NCBI RefSeq assembly: GCF_007676705.1
Contig: NZ_VEBF01000008.1
Location: forward strand, 1 to 64,000
Origin: Paenibacillus xylanexedens
GTDB taxonomy: Bacteria > Bacillota > Bacilli > Paenibacillales > Paenibacillaceae
Length of the DNA stretch: 64,000 nt
Direction: 5' to 3'
Positions 45,017 to 53,343 of this stretch are shown in pieces (the first letter of the stretch is position 1; each line of letters begins with the position of its first letter). The notes beneath the pieces were generated by a model, which saw only the letters and a program-made list of their open reading frames with translations, made no database searches and was not told where the DNA came from. A program made the translations under genes and the position numbers.

Positions 45017-46672
45017 ATGGGGGGACTTAAGAAAAAGAAGCTTTGGGGTTCCGTATCACTCGTTCTGGCTTTGAGTTTGGCACTGGCAGGATGCAGCGGT
45101 GACAATGAGAAAGCGACTACAAAGGATGGGAAAGAGGTACTGAACATCTCGGCCTTTATCGGAACGCCAAATCAGGCGCCAGCTAAAGATAACCGAATCT
45201 ACAAGAAGATCCAGGATGAACTCGGCGTTAATCTTGAGATGGAGTTTCTTGTGGGTGATCTTCAACAGAAGCTCGGCGTTATGATTGCCGGTGGCGATTT
45301 CCCTGACTTGATCACAGCAGATACCAAATTGGTATCAGCCGGTGCGGTTATTCCGCTCGAAGATCTCATTGAAGAGCATGCACCTAATCTGAAGAAACAT
45401 TTCGGTAAAGACTGGAACCGGATGAAAGACTCCAGTGATGGACATATTTACTGGTTGCCTAACTATGGAGTGTATACAGGGGAGTTCATTAGTAACTATT
45501 ATTCTGGTCCTGCATTCTGGATTCAAAAGTCGATACTGAAGGATGCCGGATACCCGACTCCTAAAACGTTGGATGATTTCACAAAGTTGATCCGTGATTA
45601 TGCAGCCAAGAATCCAACTATTGATGGTCAACCGACGATTGGTTTCACTACATTGGCTTCAGACTGGCGGACGTTCCCTTTGCTTAACCCACCTGAACAT
45701 CTTACGGGTCACCCCAATGACGGGGGTGTAGTCGTAGATGATAATGGAGTCGCAACCGTTTTTGCCGACAAGGACATCTCCAAACGGTATTATAAGGAAC
45801 TGAACAAAATGTACAATGATGGATTGCTTGATAAAGAAGCCTTTGTTCAGAACTACGATCAATATTTGGCCAAAATTTCTTCGGGTCGAGTGCTTGGCAT
45901 GTTCGATCAGCACTGGAATTTCCAAGCCGGAGAAGACCCACTCGTAGCACAGGGCAAGATTGGCCAGACATACGTAGGCTTCCCGCTAGTCTATGATACA
46001 AGTATTAAAGATCATTACCTGGATCGTCCGGTTATTAACTTGAACAATGGTTTTGGTATCAGTAAAGATGCTGAAGATCCTGTCGCACTCATCAAATTCC
46101 TCGATAAGCTTATGGACGAGAAGTACCAGAAGCTCCTTTCATGGGGTGAAGAGGGTGTAGACTATCAGGTGAATGAAGAGGGAAGATTCTATCGTACGCC
46201 AGAGCAACGGAAAGAGCAGGATGATCCGGCATGGAGATTGGTCAACAAAGCAGAAGGTTTCTACGCTGCGGCACCAAAGCTCGAAGGAACATTTGAAGAT
46301 GGCAATGCGATTGGAGCAATCAACCAACCTGAGGAATTCTATGACAACCTCAAACCGGAAGATAAAGAACTTCTGGATGCTTATGGCTTCAAAACGTGGA
46401 GTGACTTCTTCTCCCCTGCACCAGAGAATCCAGTGTACTATCCAGCATGGCAGGTCGATCTGAAAGAAGGCTCTGATGCTGCGGTAGCGAACAAGCAAAT
46501 GACAGACACTTCATTGAAATTTTTGCCTAAGGCGATCATGTCGAAACCGGATGAGTTTGATAACATTTGGAACGAATATGTAGACGCTTACAAGAAAATC
46601 AATGTTAAATCCTATGAAGACCGGATTAATGAACAACTGAAATGGAGAATTGAAAACTGGTCTGTTAAATAA
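45017..46672 (+). CDS. Xylo-oligosaccharide-type ABC binding lipoprotein
   Basis: A 551-residue lipoprotein (lipobox A-L-A-G-C) of the LplA/XynE type. It shares the L-I-E-E-H-A-P-N, G-R-V-L and E-D-P-V-A-L-I-K-F-L-D blocks with the orphan protein at 1194. The order two-component genes, binding protein, two permeases is that of the Geobacillus xynDCEFG locus, which imports xylo-oligosaccharides, and a xylanase and Rex are close by. AAGGAGGG precedes ATG 45017. The substrate assignment rests on context. Confidence 0.88.
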   Translation: MGGLKKKKLWGSVSLVLALSLALAGCSGDNEKATTKDGKEVLNISAFIGTPNQAPAKDNRIYKKIQDELGVNLEMEFLVGDLQQKLGVMIAGGDFPDLITADTKLVSAGAVIPLEDLIEEHAPNLKKHFGKDWNRMKDSSDGHIYWLPNYGVYTGEFISNYYSGPAFWIQKSILKDAGYPTPKTLDDFTKLIRDYAAKNPTIDGQPTIGFTTLASDWRTFPLLNPPEHLTGHPNDGGVVVDDNGVATVFADKDISKRYYKELNKMYNDGLLDKEAFVQNYDQYLAKISSGRVLGMFDQHWNFQAGEDPLVAQGKIGQTYVGFPLVYDTSIKDHYLDRPVINLNNGFGISKDAEDPVALIKFLDKLMDEKYQKLLSWGEEGVDYQVNEEGRFYRTPEQRKEQDDPAWRLVNKAEGFYAAAPKLEGTFEDGNAIGAINQPEEFYDNLKPEDKELLDAYGFKTWSDFFSPAPENPVYYPAWQVDLKEGSDAAVANKQMTDTSLKFLPKAIMSKPDEFDNIWNEYVDAYKKINVKSYEDRINEQLKWRIENWSVK

Positions 46673-46681
46673 AAAAATGCG

Positions 46682-46748
46682 GCAATGATTCCCTCGGAAG
46701 GTACCAACCAGAGGCTTACTCCGAGAGTGCCTTCCGGGACAATCATGC
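46682..46748 (+). other. Long intercistronic stem-loop between binding protein and permeases
   Basis: CCCTCGGAAGGTAC pairs with GTGCCTTCCGGG, and outside it ATGATT pairs with AATCAT, giving a long hairpin with no T-run. It lies 10 bases after the binding-protein stop and probably raises the level of that message relative to the permeases, like the hairpin at 14869. Confidence 0.65.
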
Positions 46749-46783
46749 ATAATGTCGCTGCAAGCCAATAGGAGGAGTGAAAC

Positions 46784-47749
46784 ATGGCGAACACGCCTGG
46801 AGCCATACCGGAGCAATCAACCCGCACAGCCGTTGCCAAAACACCCATATTAAAACGGTTACGCGGTCAAAGACAACTGATGTTCATGTCATTGCCTATC
46901 GTTGCGTACATTCTCGTATTCTCGTATTACCCCATTTGGGGTTGGGTTATGGCTTTTCAGAATTATAGTCCTGCCAAGAGTTTCTCCCAGCAGGAATGGG
47001 TAGGGCTCAAGCACTTCAAGTTTTTGCTGACAGACGATGCATTTCTAAATGTGCTTCGTAATACCATTGCGATGAGTGTAATCAATATGGTGCTCGGATT
47101 TGCGACAGCGATTATATTTGCCATTTTACTTAACGAGATCAAACATAAGTTATATAAGCGAACCATCCAAACCATATCTTATTTGCCTCACTTTCTCTCA
47201 TGGATCATCGTGACAGGCATCGTGGCAAGTTCACTGTCTGTGGACGGCGGGATCGTCAATGTGGTACTCATGAAGTTGAATATCATTCAAGAACCTATCA
47301 TGTGGCTCAGTGTTCCCGAATACTTCTGGGGTATTGTAGGCGCATCTCATGTGTGGAAAGAAGTAGGCTGGAATGCCATTATCTATTTGGCGGCCATTAC
47401 TTCTATCGATCCTTCGCTCTATGAAGCGGCAGAGATCGATGGTGCAAACCGATATAAGAAAATGCTGTATGTGACCTTGCCTGGCATCAAATCCATTGTT
47501 ATCATTTTGCTGATCATGAATATGGGCTGGATCTTGGAAGCTGGATTCGAAGTTCAGTATCTGTTGGGTAACGGTGTGGTTGTGGACTGGTCACAGACGA
47601 TAGATATATTTGTCCTGAAATACGGACTACAGATCGGGAACTACTCTTTGGCTACCGCAGCAGGTATCTTCAAGACGGTAGTTAGTATTACGCTGATCTT
47701 TGCGGCGAATTCTATATCCAAACGACTCGGGGAAGACCGATTAATATAA
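46784..47749 (+). CDS. XynF/LplB-type sugar ABC transporter permease
   Basis: A 321-residue permease with motif E-A-A-E-I-D-G-A-N-R ending V-T-L-P and six helices; P-I-V-A-Y-I-L-V-F-S-Y-Y-P-I-W-G in helix 1. TAGGAGGAG precedes the ATG. Confidence 0.93.
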   Translation: MANTPGAIPEQSTRTAVAKTPILKRLRGQRQLMFMSLPIVAYILVFSYYPIWGWVMAFQNYSPAKSFSQQEWVGLKHFKFLLTDDAFLNVLRNTIAMSVINMVLGFATAIIFAILLNEIKHKLYKRTIQTISYLPHFLSWIIVTGIVASSLSVDGGIVNVVLMKLNIIQEPIMWLSVPEYFWGIVGASHVWKEVGWNAIIYLAAITSIDPSLYEAAEIDGANRYKKMLYVTLPGIKSIVIILLIMNMGWILEAGFEVQYLLGNGVVVDWSQTIDIFVLKYGLQIGNYSLATAAGIFKTVVSITLIFAANSISKRLGEDRLI

Positions 47750-47761
47750 GGGGGACTAGAG

Positions 47762-48664
47762 ATGGGAATCAATAAATCTCGGCTTGAGCCGATTGTCTTC
47801 CATACGTTAAACGGTGTGCTGATGATCGCGATCGCGATTGTTACCCTGTATCCGTTTGTGAATACACTCGCCGTATCGCTCAATGCCGGTAATGACACCA
47901 TCCGGGGCGGGATTTATCTGTGGCCTCGGGTATGGACAGATCAAAACTACAGGGCTGTATTTGCAGGAGGGACTATCTTTAGCGCCTTTGGTATCTCGGT
48001 GGCGAGAACGGTTCTGGGAACAGTCTTAAGTCTGTTTCTGACCTCCATGCTAGCGTACACATTAAGTCGAAAAGATTATATATTACGTAAACCAATCACC
48101 ATTTTTGTTGTCCTTACGATGTATTTCAGTGCAGGACTTATTCCAACCTACTTCTTGATGAAAGACTTACACTTGTTAAATAACTTCCTGGTCTATATTA
48201 TTCCTGGACTGATCAGTGCCTTCAATATGATTGTTATTCGAACTTATATCCAGACACTACCCGAAGGATTGATCGAATCAGCCAAAATCGATGGTGCTGG
48301 AGATTTTAGAACATTCATATCGATTATTCTACCGCTGTGCCAACCGGTTCTGGCTACCGTTGCCCTGTTCATTGCAGTCGGTCAATGGAACTCCTGGTTC
48401 GATACGTTTCTGTACGCCTCTTCCAAGCAAAACCTGAGTACCCTGCAATATGAGTTGATGAAACTGCTGTCCTCTTCCATGAACTCTAACAGCAGCGCTG
48501 CGGTTGCCAATGGTGCAGATCTTGGTGCTGCACGTAACATGGTCACTCCGGTATCGATCCGGGCAGCCATTACGATTGTAGCGGCATTGCCGATCCTGGT
48601 CGTCTATCCATTCTTGCAGAAGTATTTTGTTCATGGCTTGCAGCTTGGTGGGGTAAAAGAGTAA
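47762..48664 (+). CDS. XynG/LplC-type sugar ABC transporter permease
   Basis: A 300-residue permease with motif E-S-A-K-I-D-G-A-G-D ending I-I-L-P and the family end Q-K-Y-F-V-H-G-L-Q-L-G-G-V-K-E. It completes the importer; no ATPase follows, and a terminator comes next. Confidence 0.93.
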   Translation: MGINKSRLEPIVFHTLNGVLMIAIAIVTLYPFVNTLAVSLNAGNDTIRGGIYLWPRVWTDQNYRAVFAGGTIFSAFGISVARTVLGTVLSLFLTSMLAYTLSRKDYILRKPITIFVVLTMYFSAGLIPTYFLMKDLHLLNNFLVYIIPGLISAFNMIVIRTYIQTLPEGLIESAKIDGAGDFRTFISIILPLCQPVLATVALFIAVGQWNSWFDTFLYASSKQNLSTLQYELMKLLSSSMNSNSSAAVANGADLGAARNMVTPVSIRAAITIVAALPILVVYPFLQKYFVHGLQLGGVKE

Positions 48665-48692
48665 ACTTAGATGCAGTTGCAGTTAACCGATC

Positions 48693-48723
48693 AAAAACGG
48701 TCACTATGGTGACCGTTTTTTTC
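48693..48723 (+). terminator. Terminator of the xylo-oligosaccharide importer operon
   Basis: AAAACGGTCAC / GTGACCGTTTT perfect stem with a TATG loop, running into T7. Confidence 0.92.
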
Positions 48724-48790
48724 ATGTTTTTCAAACGGAACGCCATATCATGTCAATTGTGCGCTAATCTAGTTTATTCAAATAATATTG

Positions 48791-48818
48791 TTGACAATTA
48801 AATTAAAGTTACTATAAT
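48791..48818 (+). promoter_or_regulatory. Near-consensus sigma-A promoter of the CheC/GGDEF operon
   Basis: TTGACA (48791-48796) and TATAAT (48813-48818) are separated by 16 bp. Transcription should start near 48825, leaving a leader of about 125 bases before the ATG at 48952. In that leader AAGAACT (48884) pairs with AGTTCTT (48914). Confidence 0.75.
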
Positions 48819-48951
48819 TTATATTTACTTGTTTCACCAGTCAGTCTCTTTTCAGGGTGCTACTGTGCGCGAAAGCCCTTTATCAAGAACTGTCCATAGC
48901 GCCTGACAATCCCGAGTTCTTTACCATTTAATCGAGGAGACTGAAGAGAAA

Positions 48952-49326
48952 ATGAAAGTATTAATCGTGGAAGACTCCATCTTTGTACAAAAATTGCTTC
49001 GGAAGCTGATTGTTGATCATTTTCCCGAATGCGAGATTCAGATTGCTAATAATGGAGAGCAAGGATACAACCTATTTCAGGAATTCAAACCTGATTTTAT
49101 AACGACCGACCTGCTGATGCCCGACTTGAACGGACAAGAGATGCTCCGAATGATCAGGGAAGTGGATAGCAAAGTCAAAATTATTATTCTATCTGCAGAT
49201 ATACAGAAGACGACCAGGGAAGAAGTGGAGAGTCTGGGCGTCTCCGGATTTTTGAATAAACCGTTAACTGCGGAAAAAGCAACTACATTGATTCAAATGA
49301 TCCGGACGGCCCATTATGCTGAATGA
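48952..49326 (+). CDS. Stand-alone CheY-like response regulator
   Basis: A 124-residue single receiver domain with acidic pair in V-E-D-S, phospho-acceptor D53 in T-T-D-L-L-M-P-D and Lys in F-L-N-K-P. No output domain, so it acts by binding a partner. Its 3' end overlaps the CheC-like gene by 11 bases. A tight signalling unit with the next two genes. Confidence 0.93.
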   Translation: MKVLIVEDSIFVQKLLRKLIVDHFPECEIQIANNGEQGYNLFQEFKPDFITTDLLMPDLNGQEMLRMIREVDSKVKIIILSADIQKTTREEVESLGVSGFLNKPLTAEKATTLIQMIRTAHYAE

Positions 49327-49951
49327 TATGCAGAAGGATTTACTTACCGAACTTGTGAATGTTTACGTAGGACAAGCGGCCAATATGTTATCGGAGATTG
49401 TTGACAAGCATATTGTTCTGAGCATTCCGGAAGTGGAACTGATCTCCATCTCCGATGTTGATCCTGGTGATCGAAGATACAACATTTTCTTCAGTGAAGG
49501 TCATTTGTTCAGATCATCCTTGCAGTTTGGCTACGAATTTCAGGGAAAAGCATTTTTGATGTTTCCTGTGGAGCAGGCTAAAGTATTGGCCAATATCTGT
49601 CTTGGAGAACTGGGTGAGACCGTTATGCCGGATGATCCCAAACTGATGGATACAGATCTGGATGTGTTAAAAGAAGTTAGCAATGTCCTGCTTAACGCCA
49701 TTATTGGAGAATTCGGAAATTTCCTGGAGATCAAACTGGAATACGTCCTGCCTGATATTGAACTGATCTATGTCACCAATTCCGATCAACAAATATTGCT
49801 TCAGAATGAAGTCTATGTCCTGGTTTTACATACCTCGTTTTTACTTGCCGATACGGATGTGACAGGTATCATTGTCATAGCATTGAGCATGAACTCCATA
49901 TCGAGCCTGCTGGCAAAAATGGACGCTTTGTTGGAGGCGGACAATGGATAA
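49316..49951 (+). CDS. CheC-type chemotaxis phosphatase
   Basis: A 211-residue CheC-family protein. Both phosphatase half-sites are visible: E-L-V-N-V near residue 11-15 and E-V-S-N-V-L-L-N-A-I-I-G near 122-133 (the E-x-x-N signature). It should dephosphorylate a CheY-like protein, most simply the receiver encoded immediately before it. ATG 49316 sits inside that gene's end, and its own end overlaps the GGDEF gene by 8 bases. Confidence 0.88.
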   Translation: MLNDMQKDLLTELVNVYVGQAANMLSEIVDKHIVLSIPEVELISISDVDPGDRRYNIFFSEGHLFRSSLQFGYEFQGKAFLMFPVEQAKVLANICLGELGETVMPDDPKLMDTDLDVLKEVSNVLLNAIIGEFGNFLEIKLEYVLPDIELIYVTNSDQQILLQNEVYVLVLHTSFLLADTDVTGIIVIALSMNSISSLLAKMDALLEADNG

Positions 49952-50912
49952 TCTTATTTCACAAGCTTTGAACAAAGCCCATATGGGAATAATGATCGTG
50001 GACAGGCATTTGAAAGTTGTTGTGTGGAATGCCTGGTTGGAGCGCTTTACTGGCAAGAATGTAGAAGAGGTAGTGGGCTTAAATCTGCTTGAGGTCTGCC
50101 CACGGTTTAAGTCAAATATGTATTTAAATATTTTGCAAAATGCGCTGTATCATGGTCAAAGCAGATTTTGCTCAAGCGCTCTACATAAGGCCTTTATTCT
50201 TCCGAAGGAAGGCGAGGATGAGCATTTATTAAGACAAAACATGAATGTTGACCCGCTCTATCAGGAAGATCGCAGTTATGCCCTTATTCAGATTAGTGAC
50301 ATGACAAACGTGAATACAAGGGTATATAAACTTAAAAACTTGATTAAGGAACTGGAGACGGAGTACGCCAAAATTAAAATCTCCGAGAAGATCAGCAAGC
50401 ATATGTCTCTGCATGATCCACTTACCGGTCTGCCTAATCGTCTTGCTTACAATGACCGTCTTGCATGGGCCATCAGCGATGCCAAGAGAAATGATGGCAA
50501 ACTAGCCGTCATGTTTGTAGATGCCGACGGTTTCAAACAAGTGAATGATACATATGGACACGATGTTGGTGATCAAGTATTGCTGGAGATGGCAAAGCGA
50601 TTAAAAGAAACGATTCCAAGTACGGACACGGTGGCTCGGCTCGGCGGGGACGAATTCATCATATTAAGCCATCTAAAGGATGATCACGATGCGGAAGTAA
50701 TTGCCAAACAATTGGACGCTGCATTCAGCACCCATTTCAAAGTTTCCGTGAATTATATCAACCTTTCGATGAGTATTGGCATTAGCCTCTTTCCGAAGCA
50801 TGGGCTGGAACCTTCCGAACTTTTGAGACATGCCGACCGAGCCATGTACAAAATTAAAAAGAACGGAAAAAATGGATACGGAATTTTCGAGCCAGAAAGT
50901 GATAATCAATGA
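49944..50912 (+). CDS. PAS-GGDEF diguanylate cyclase
   Basis: A 322-residue soluble enzyme: PAS domain (about 5-125), coiled linker, GGDEF domain (about 155-318) with intact G-G-D-E-F at 234-238 and D-P-L-T-G-L-P-N-R at the start. The inhibitory RxxD site is absent (P-S-T-D at that place). It should make cyclic di-GMP. GGAGG precedes the ATG. Its coupling to a receiver and CheC phosphatase suggests that phospho-signalling controls c-di-GMP output. Confidence 0.93.
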   Translation: MDNLISQALNKAHMGIMIVDRHLKVVVWNAWLERFTGKNVEEVVGLNLLEVCPRFKSNMYLNILQNALYHGQSRFCSSALHKAFILPKEGEDEHLLRQNMNVDPLYQEDRSYALIQISDMTNVNTRVYKLKNLIKELETEYAKIKISEKISKHMSLHDPLTGLPNRLAYNDRLAWAISDAKRNDGKLAVMFVDADGFKQVNDTYGHDVGDQVLLEMAKRLKETIPSTDTVARLGGDEFIILSHLKDDHDAEVIAKQLDAAFSTHFKVSVNYINLSMSIGISLFPKHGLEPSELLRHADRAMYKIKKNGKNGYGIFEPESDNQ

Positions 50913-50917
50913 ATTGC

Positions 50918-50948
50918 AGTTCTGCTACTTCTAGCAGGACTTTTTTTA
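50918..50948 (+). terminator. Terminator of the CheC/GGDEF operon
   Basis: AGTTCTGCT / AGCAGGACT stem (one G-T pair) with a six-base loop, followed by T7. Confidence 0.88.
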
Positions 50949-51006
50949 TAGGTGGAGAAGTCGGAAAGAGGCGATAGTCAGAACCATACCAAAAGCAAGT
51001 ACATGC

Positions 51007-51465
51007 TTATGAAGGGTTACGCGCTTTGAATACTTTGAAGAAAATCAAACTGTATAGATAAGCCATCACCATGGGAACTAAATATGAAACGTAAGACCAG
51101 ATGATATTCCAGCCATTAAAATACGATACTTTCCCGTTTTCTTTGGAGATCCATTCTACAATAGTCAAGATGAGAGCCGACACAATTGCAGCTAACCATG
51201 GATGTGCTCGATGCCTGTTAACATAGTATATCATGAGACATCCAGCCATAGGGAAGAGGCCCAGATCAAAAGGCAGAGCTGAAAAAGAACGGTTCGTAAA
51301 TTCCGGCTCAAGGCGCCAAAAGTAATTAAAACCAATATTATTGAATACGGTGGATGTTGCTACACCAAACGGAAAAAAGATCAGGAGCAATTTGAGGCTC
51401 TTTCTTAATATCCAGCAACCGATGACAACAGGGATTACAAAACCTAAAATAACATTCAACAACAC
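51007..51465 (-). CDS. CBO0543-like integral membrane protein
   Basis: A 152-residue protein with four or five predicted membrane helices and a conserved aromatic-rich loop (Y-F-N-G-W-N-I-I-W-S-Y). I recognise it as the CBO0543-like family common in Bacillota; its function is unknown. It stands alone on the minus strand after the HxlR gene, with which it may be co-transcribed (85 bp gap). Confidence 0.7.
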   Translation of the reverse strand: MLLNVILGFVIPVVIGCWILRKSLKLLLIFFPFGVATSTVFNNIGFNYFWRLEPEFTNRSFSALPFDLGLFPMAGCLMIYYVNRHRAHPWLAAIVSALILTIVEWISKENGKVSYFNGWNIIWSYVSYLVPMVMAYLYSLIFFKVFKARNPS

Positions 51466-51550
51466 ATGAAATCTCTCCCTTGAAGATGATTTCTTCTATT
51501 GTTGACTGAATTCAAGCTTATAAAACATGTTTTAGACGTTGTATCTAAGC

Positions 51551-51904
51551 TTACGTTGTCTCACCGTATTCGCTACCGAAGTCCGCCATCTTTTCAAGGA
51601 TCGGAAGTAACTTGATTCCCTTGTCTGTTAACGAGTACTCGACCCGTGGAGGAACTTCCGGATATACATCACGTTGAATAACGCCATCATTCTCCAACTC
51701 TTTAAGCTGCTTCGTGAGAGAGCCTTGAGACAGATCTCCAAGGAATTTTTTGATATCCGTATATCGACGTGTTTCGTCTTTTAGATACCATAATATAAAA
51801 TATTTCCAACGCCCGGAAAGGACATTCTGAGTAAACGCTATGGCGTACATGTCACTTTTTCCATCTATAAACTCTTGATCAAATCCTTCGTTGCATACTC
51901 TCAT
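51551..51904 (-). CDS. HxlR-family transcriptional regulator
   Basis: A 117-residue winged-helix regulator. The family pattern L-S-G-R-W-K-Y-F-I-L-W-Y-L and L-T-K-Q-L-K-E-L-E-x-D-G-V-I-x-R-x-x-Y and P-P-R-V-E-Y-S-L-T are all present. HxlR proteins often sense reactive electrophiles. ATG 51904 has CAGGAGTG upstream. It diverges from the oxidoreductase operon at 52220. Confidence 0.93.
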   Translation of the reverse strand: MRVCNEGFDQEFIDGKSDMYAIAFTQNVLSGRWKYFILWYLKDETRRYTDIKKFLGDLSQGSLTKQLKELENDGVIQRDVYPEVPPRVEYSLTDKGIKLLPILEKMADFGSEYGETT

Positions 51905-52011
51905 TGATATCACTCCTGATCCAAAGGTACAAAAAGATGTACTATGTTCATTTAAATTGCCCTCTTTGCAAACAAAACGAATACACCTATGATGGTGTCA
52001 ACACCAAAACA

Positions 52012-52076
52012 ATTTTAGTTTACCTAAAATGTAAAAGAATAATAATGATATCTTGATTCTATAGTTAGCAAGCTAA
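52012..52076. promoter_or_regulatory. Two palindromic operators in the HxlR / oxidoreductase divergent region
   Basis: A perfect repeat ATTTTAG-TTTAC-CTAAAAT (52012-52030) and TTAGC-AA-GCTAA (52065-52076, within AGTTAGCAAGCTAAAT). The second resembles the palindrome before the marR gene at 55542. They probably bind the HxlR and/or MarR proteins. Apart from these the 315-bp gap between 51905 and 52219 shows nothing I can assign. Confidence 0.55.
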
Positions 52077-52219
52077 ATAAATATATCATAGAAAGGAGTG
52101 ACTGATAAGGGCATACAGCAAGTAGAAGGAAATAAGGATGCGTTGTTTAGATATACATGGTTGGAGAAAAACTGATATTCGATCTTACCGTGAACTATAA
52201 AAAAGGGAGATGTTTAATA

Positions 52220-53323
52220 ATGAGTAAAAAAATTCGTACAGGAATCATAGGAGCTTCAATTAATAACGGATGGGCAAGTGGCACTCATATTCCAGCGATT
52301 GAGCACCTGGATGAGTATGAGCTTACCGCAGTGGGAACAAGTAATATGGCAAGTGCGAAGAAGAGCGCAGAAGCTTTCCGCGCAGATCACGGATTTGATA
52401 ACATCGAGGAATTGGCTCATCATACCGATGTTGATATGGTGGTTGTTAGCATTAACGTTAGGGAGCATTATAATGCAGTCAAAGCCATCGCTCCTGCTGG
52501 CAAACCAATCTATTGTGAATGGCCCCTGGGTTCTAATACAGAGGAAGCGCTCGAAATGCAGGAGTGGGTATCCTCTGCCCAATTGCCAAATGCGATTGGA
52601 CTTCAAGCCAGACAAGCACCAGCAATTCAGTATGTGAAAGATCTATTGGCAGAGGGTTATGTTGGGAAAGTGTTGTCTGCCAACCTGAAGATCTCTATAG
52701 ATGGCATGGGTGGCGTTGGTGACAAGTCGACTGCGTACTTGTATGATCGGAAAGTTGGAGGGAACTTGCTGACCATTGTAGGGGGACATAATCTGGATGC
52801 CTTCACTTACATGCTTGGGGACTTTACAGAATTGTCTGCCACCACAGCTCAACAGTTTCCAGAAGTTGAATTGGTAGATATTCAGAAAGTCATCGAGAAA
52901 ACAACGGATGATCAGATCATGATTACTGGAAAATTGACTAATGGGGCAGCAGCCAGCGTTCATATTCAAGGTGGAGTTAAACATCAGACAGGACTCACAC
53001 TAGAAATTTTCGGAGACAACGGCATGATTGTGCTGAGCGCCCCTGCATCCATTCAATTCGGATCACATCAATTACACGGTGCAGGATCAATGGACAACGA
53101 ACTTCGTGAACTTAGTATTCCTGATTCCTATTACTATGTTCCTGATTCACTTAAAACCGACTCTGGATTTGTTCTGAACATGGCTCAGGCTTATCGTAAG
53201 TTCGCCAAAGATATTCAAGAAGGTACTACCTTAGCACCTACTTTCGCGGATGCGGTGAAACTTCATCAGTTACTGGATGCCGTCGAGAAATCAGCTCAGA
53301 CCGGTGAACGTCAATATCTATAA
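52220..53323 (+). CDS. Gfo/Idh/MocA-family NAD(P)-dependent oxidoreductase
   Basis: A 367-residue dehydrogenase-like protein with an N-terminal Rossmann fold (G-I-I-G-A-S at about 9-14), then C-E-W-P-L-G, the family's E-K-P-like motif with Trp in place of Lys, so the usual catalytic Lys is absent. This is a feature of Gal80-like, possibly non-catalytic members. AAAGGGAG precedes ATG 52220. It heads an operon with a flavin monooxygenase and nitroreductase. Confidence 0.85.
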   Translation: MSKKIRTGIIGASINNGWASGTHIPAIEHLDEYELTAVGTSNMASAKKSAEAFRADHGFDNIEELAHHTDVDMVVVSINVREHYNAVKAIAPAGKPIYCEWPLGSNTEEALEMQEWVSSAQLPNAIGLQARQAPAIQYVKDLLAEGYVGKVLSANLKISIDGMGGVGDKSTAYLYDRKVGGNLLTIVGGHNLDAFTYMLGDFTELSATTAQQFPEVELVDIQKVIEKTTDDQIMITGKLTNGAAASVHIQGGVKHQTGLTLEIFGDNGMIVLSAPASIQFGSHQLHGAGSMDNELRELSIPDSYYYVPDSLKTDSGFVLNMAQAYRKFAKDIQEGTTLAPTFADAVKLHQLLDAVEKSAQTGERQYL

Positions 53324-53343
53324 TCTTCAAGGAGAAAATCGTT

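Noticed and set aside
52138..52200. A 20-codon frame before the Gfo/Idh/MocA gene as a leader peptide
   Set aside because: Weak ribosome site and no regulatory codon pattern.
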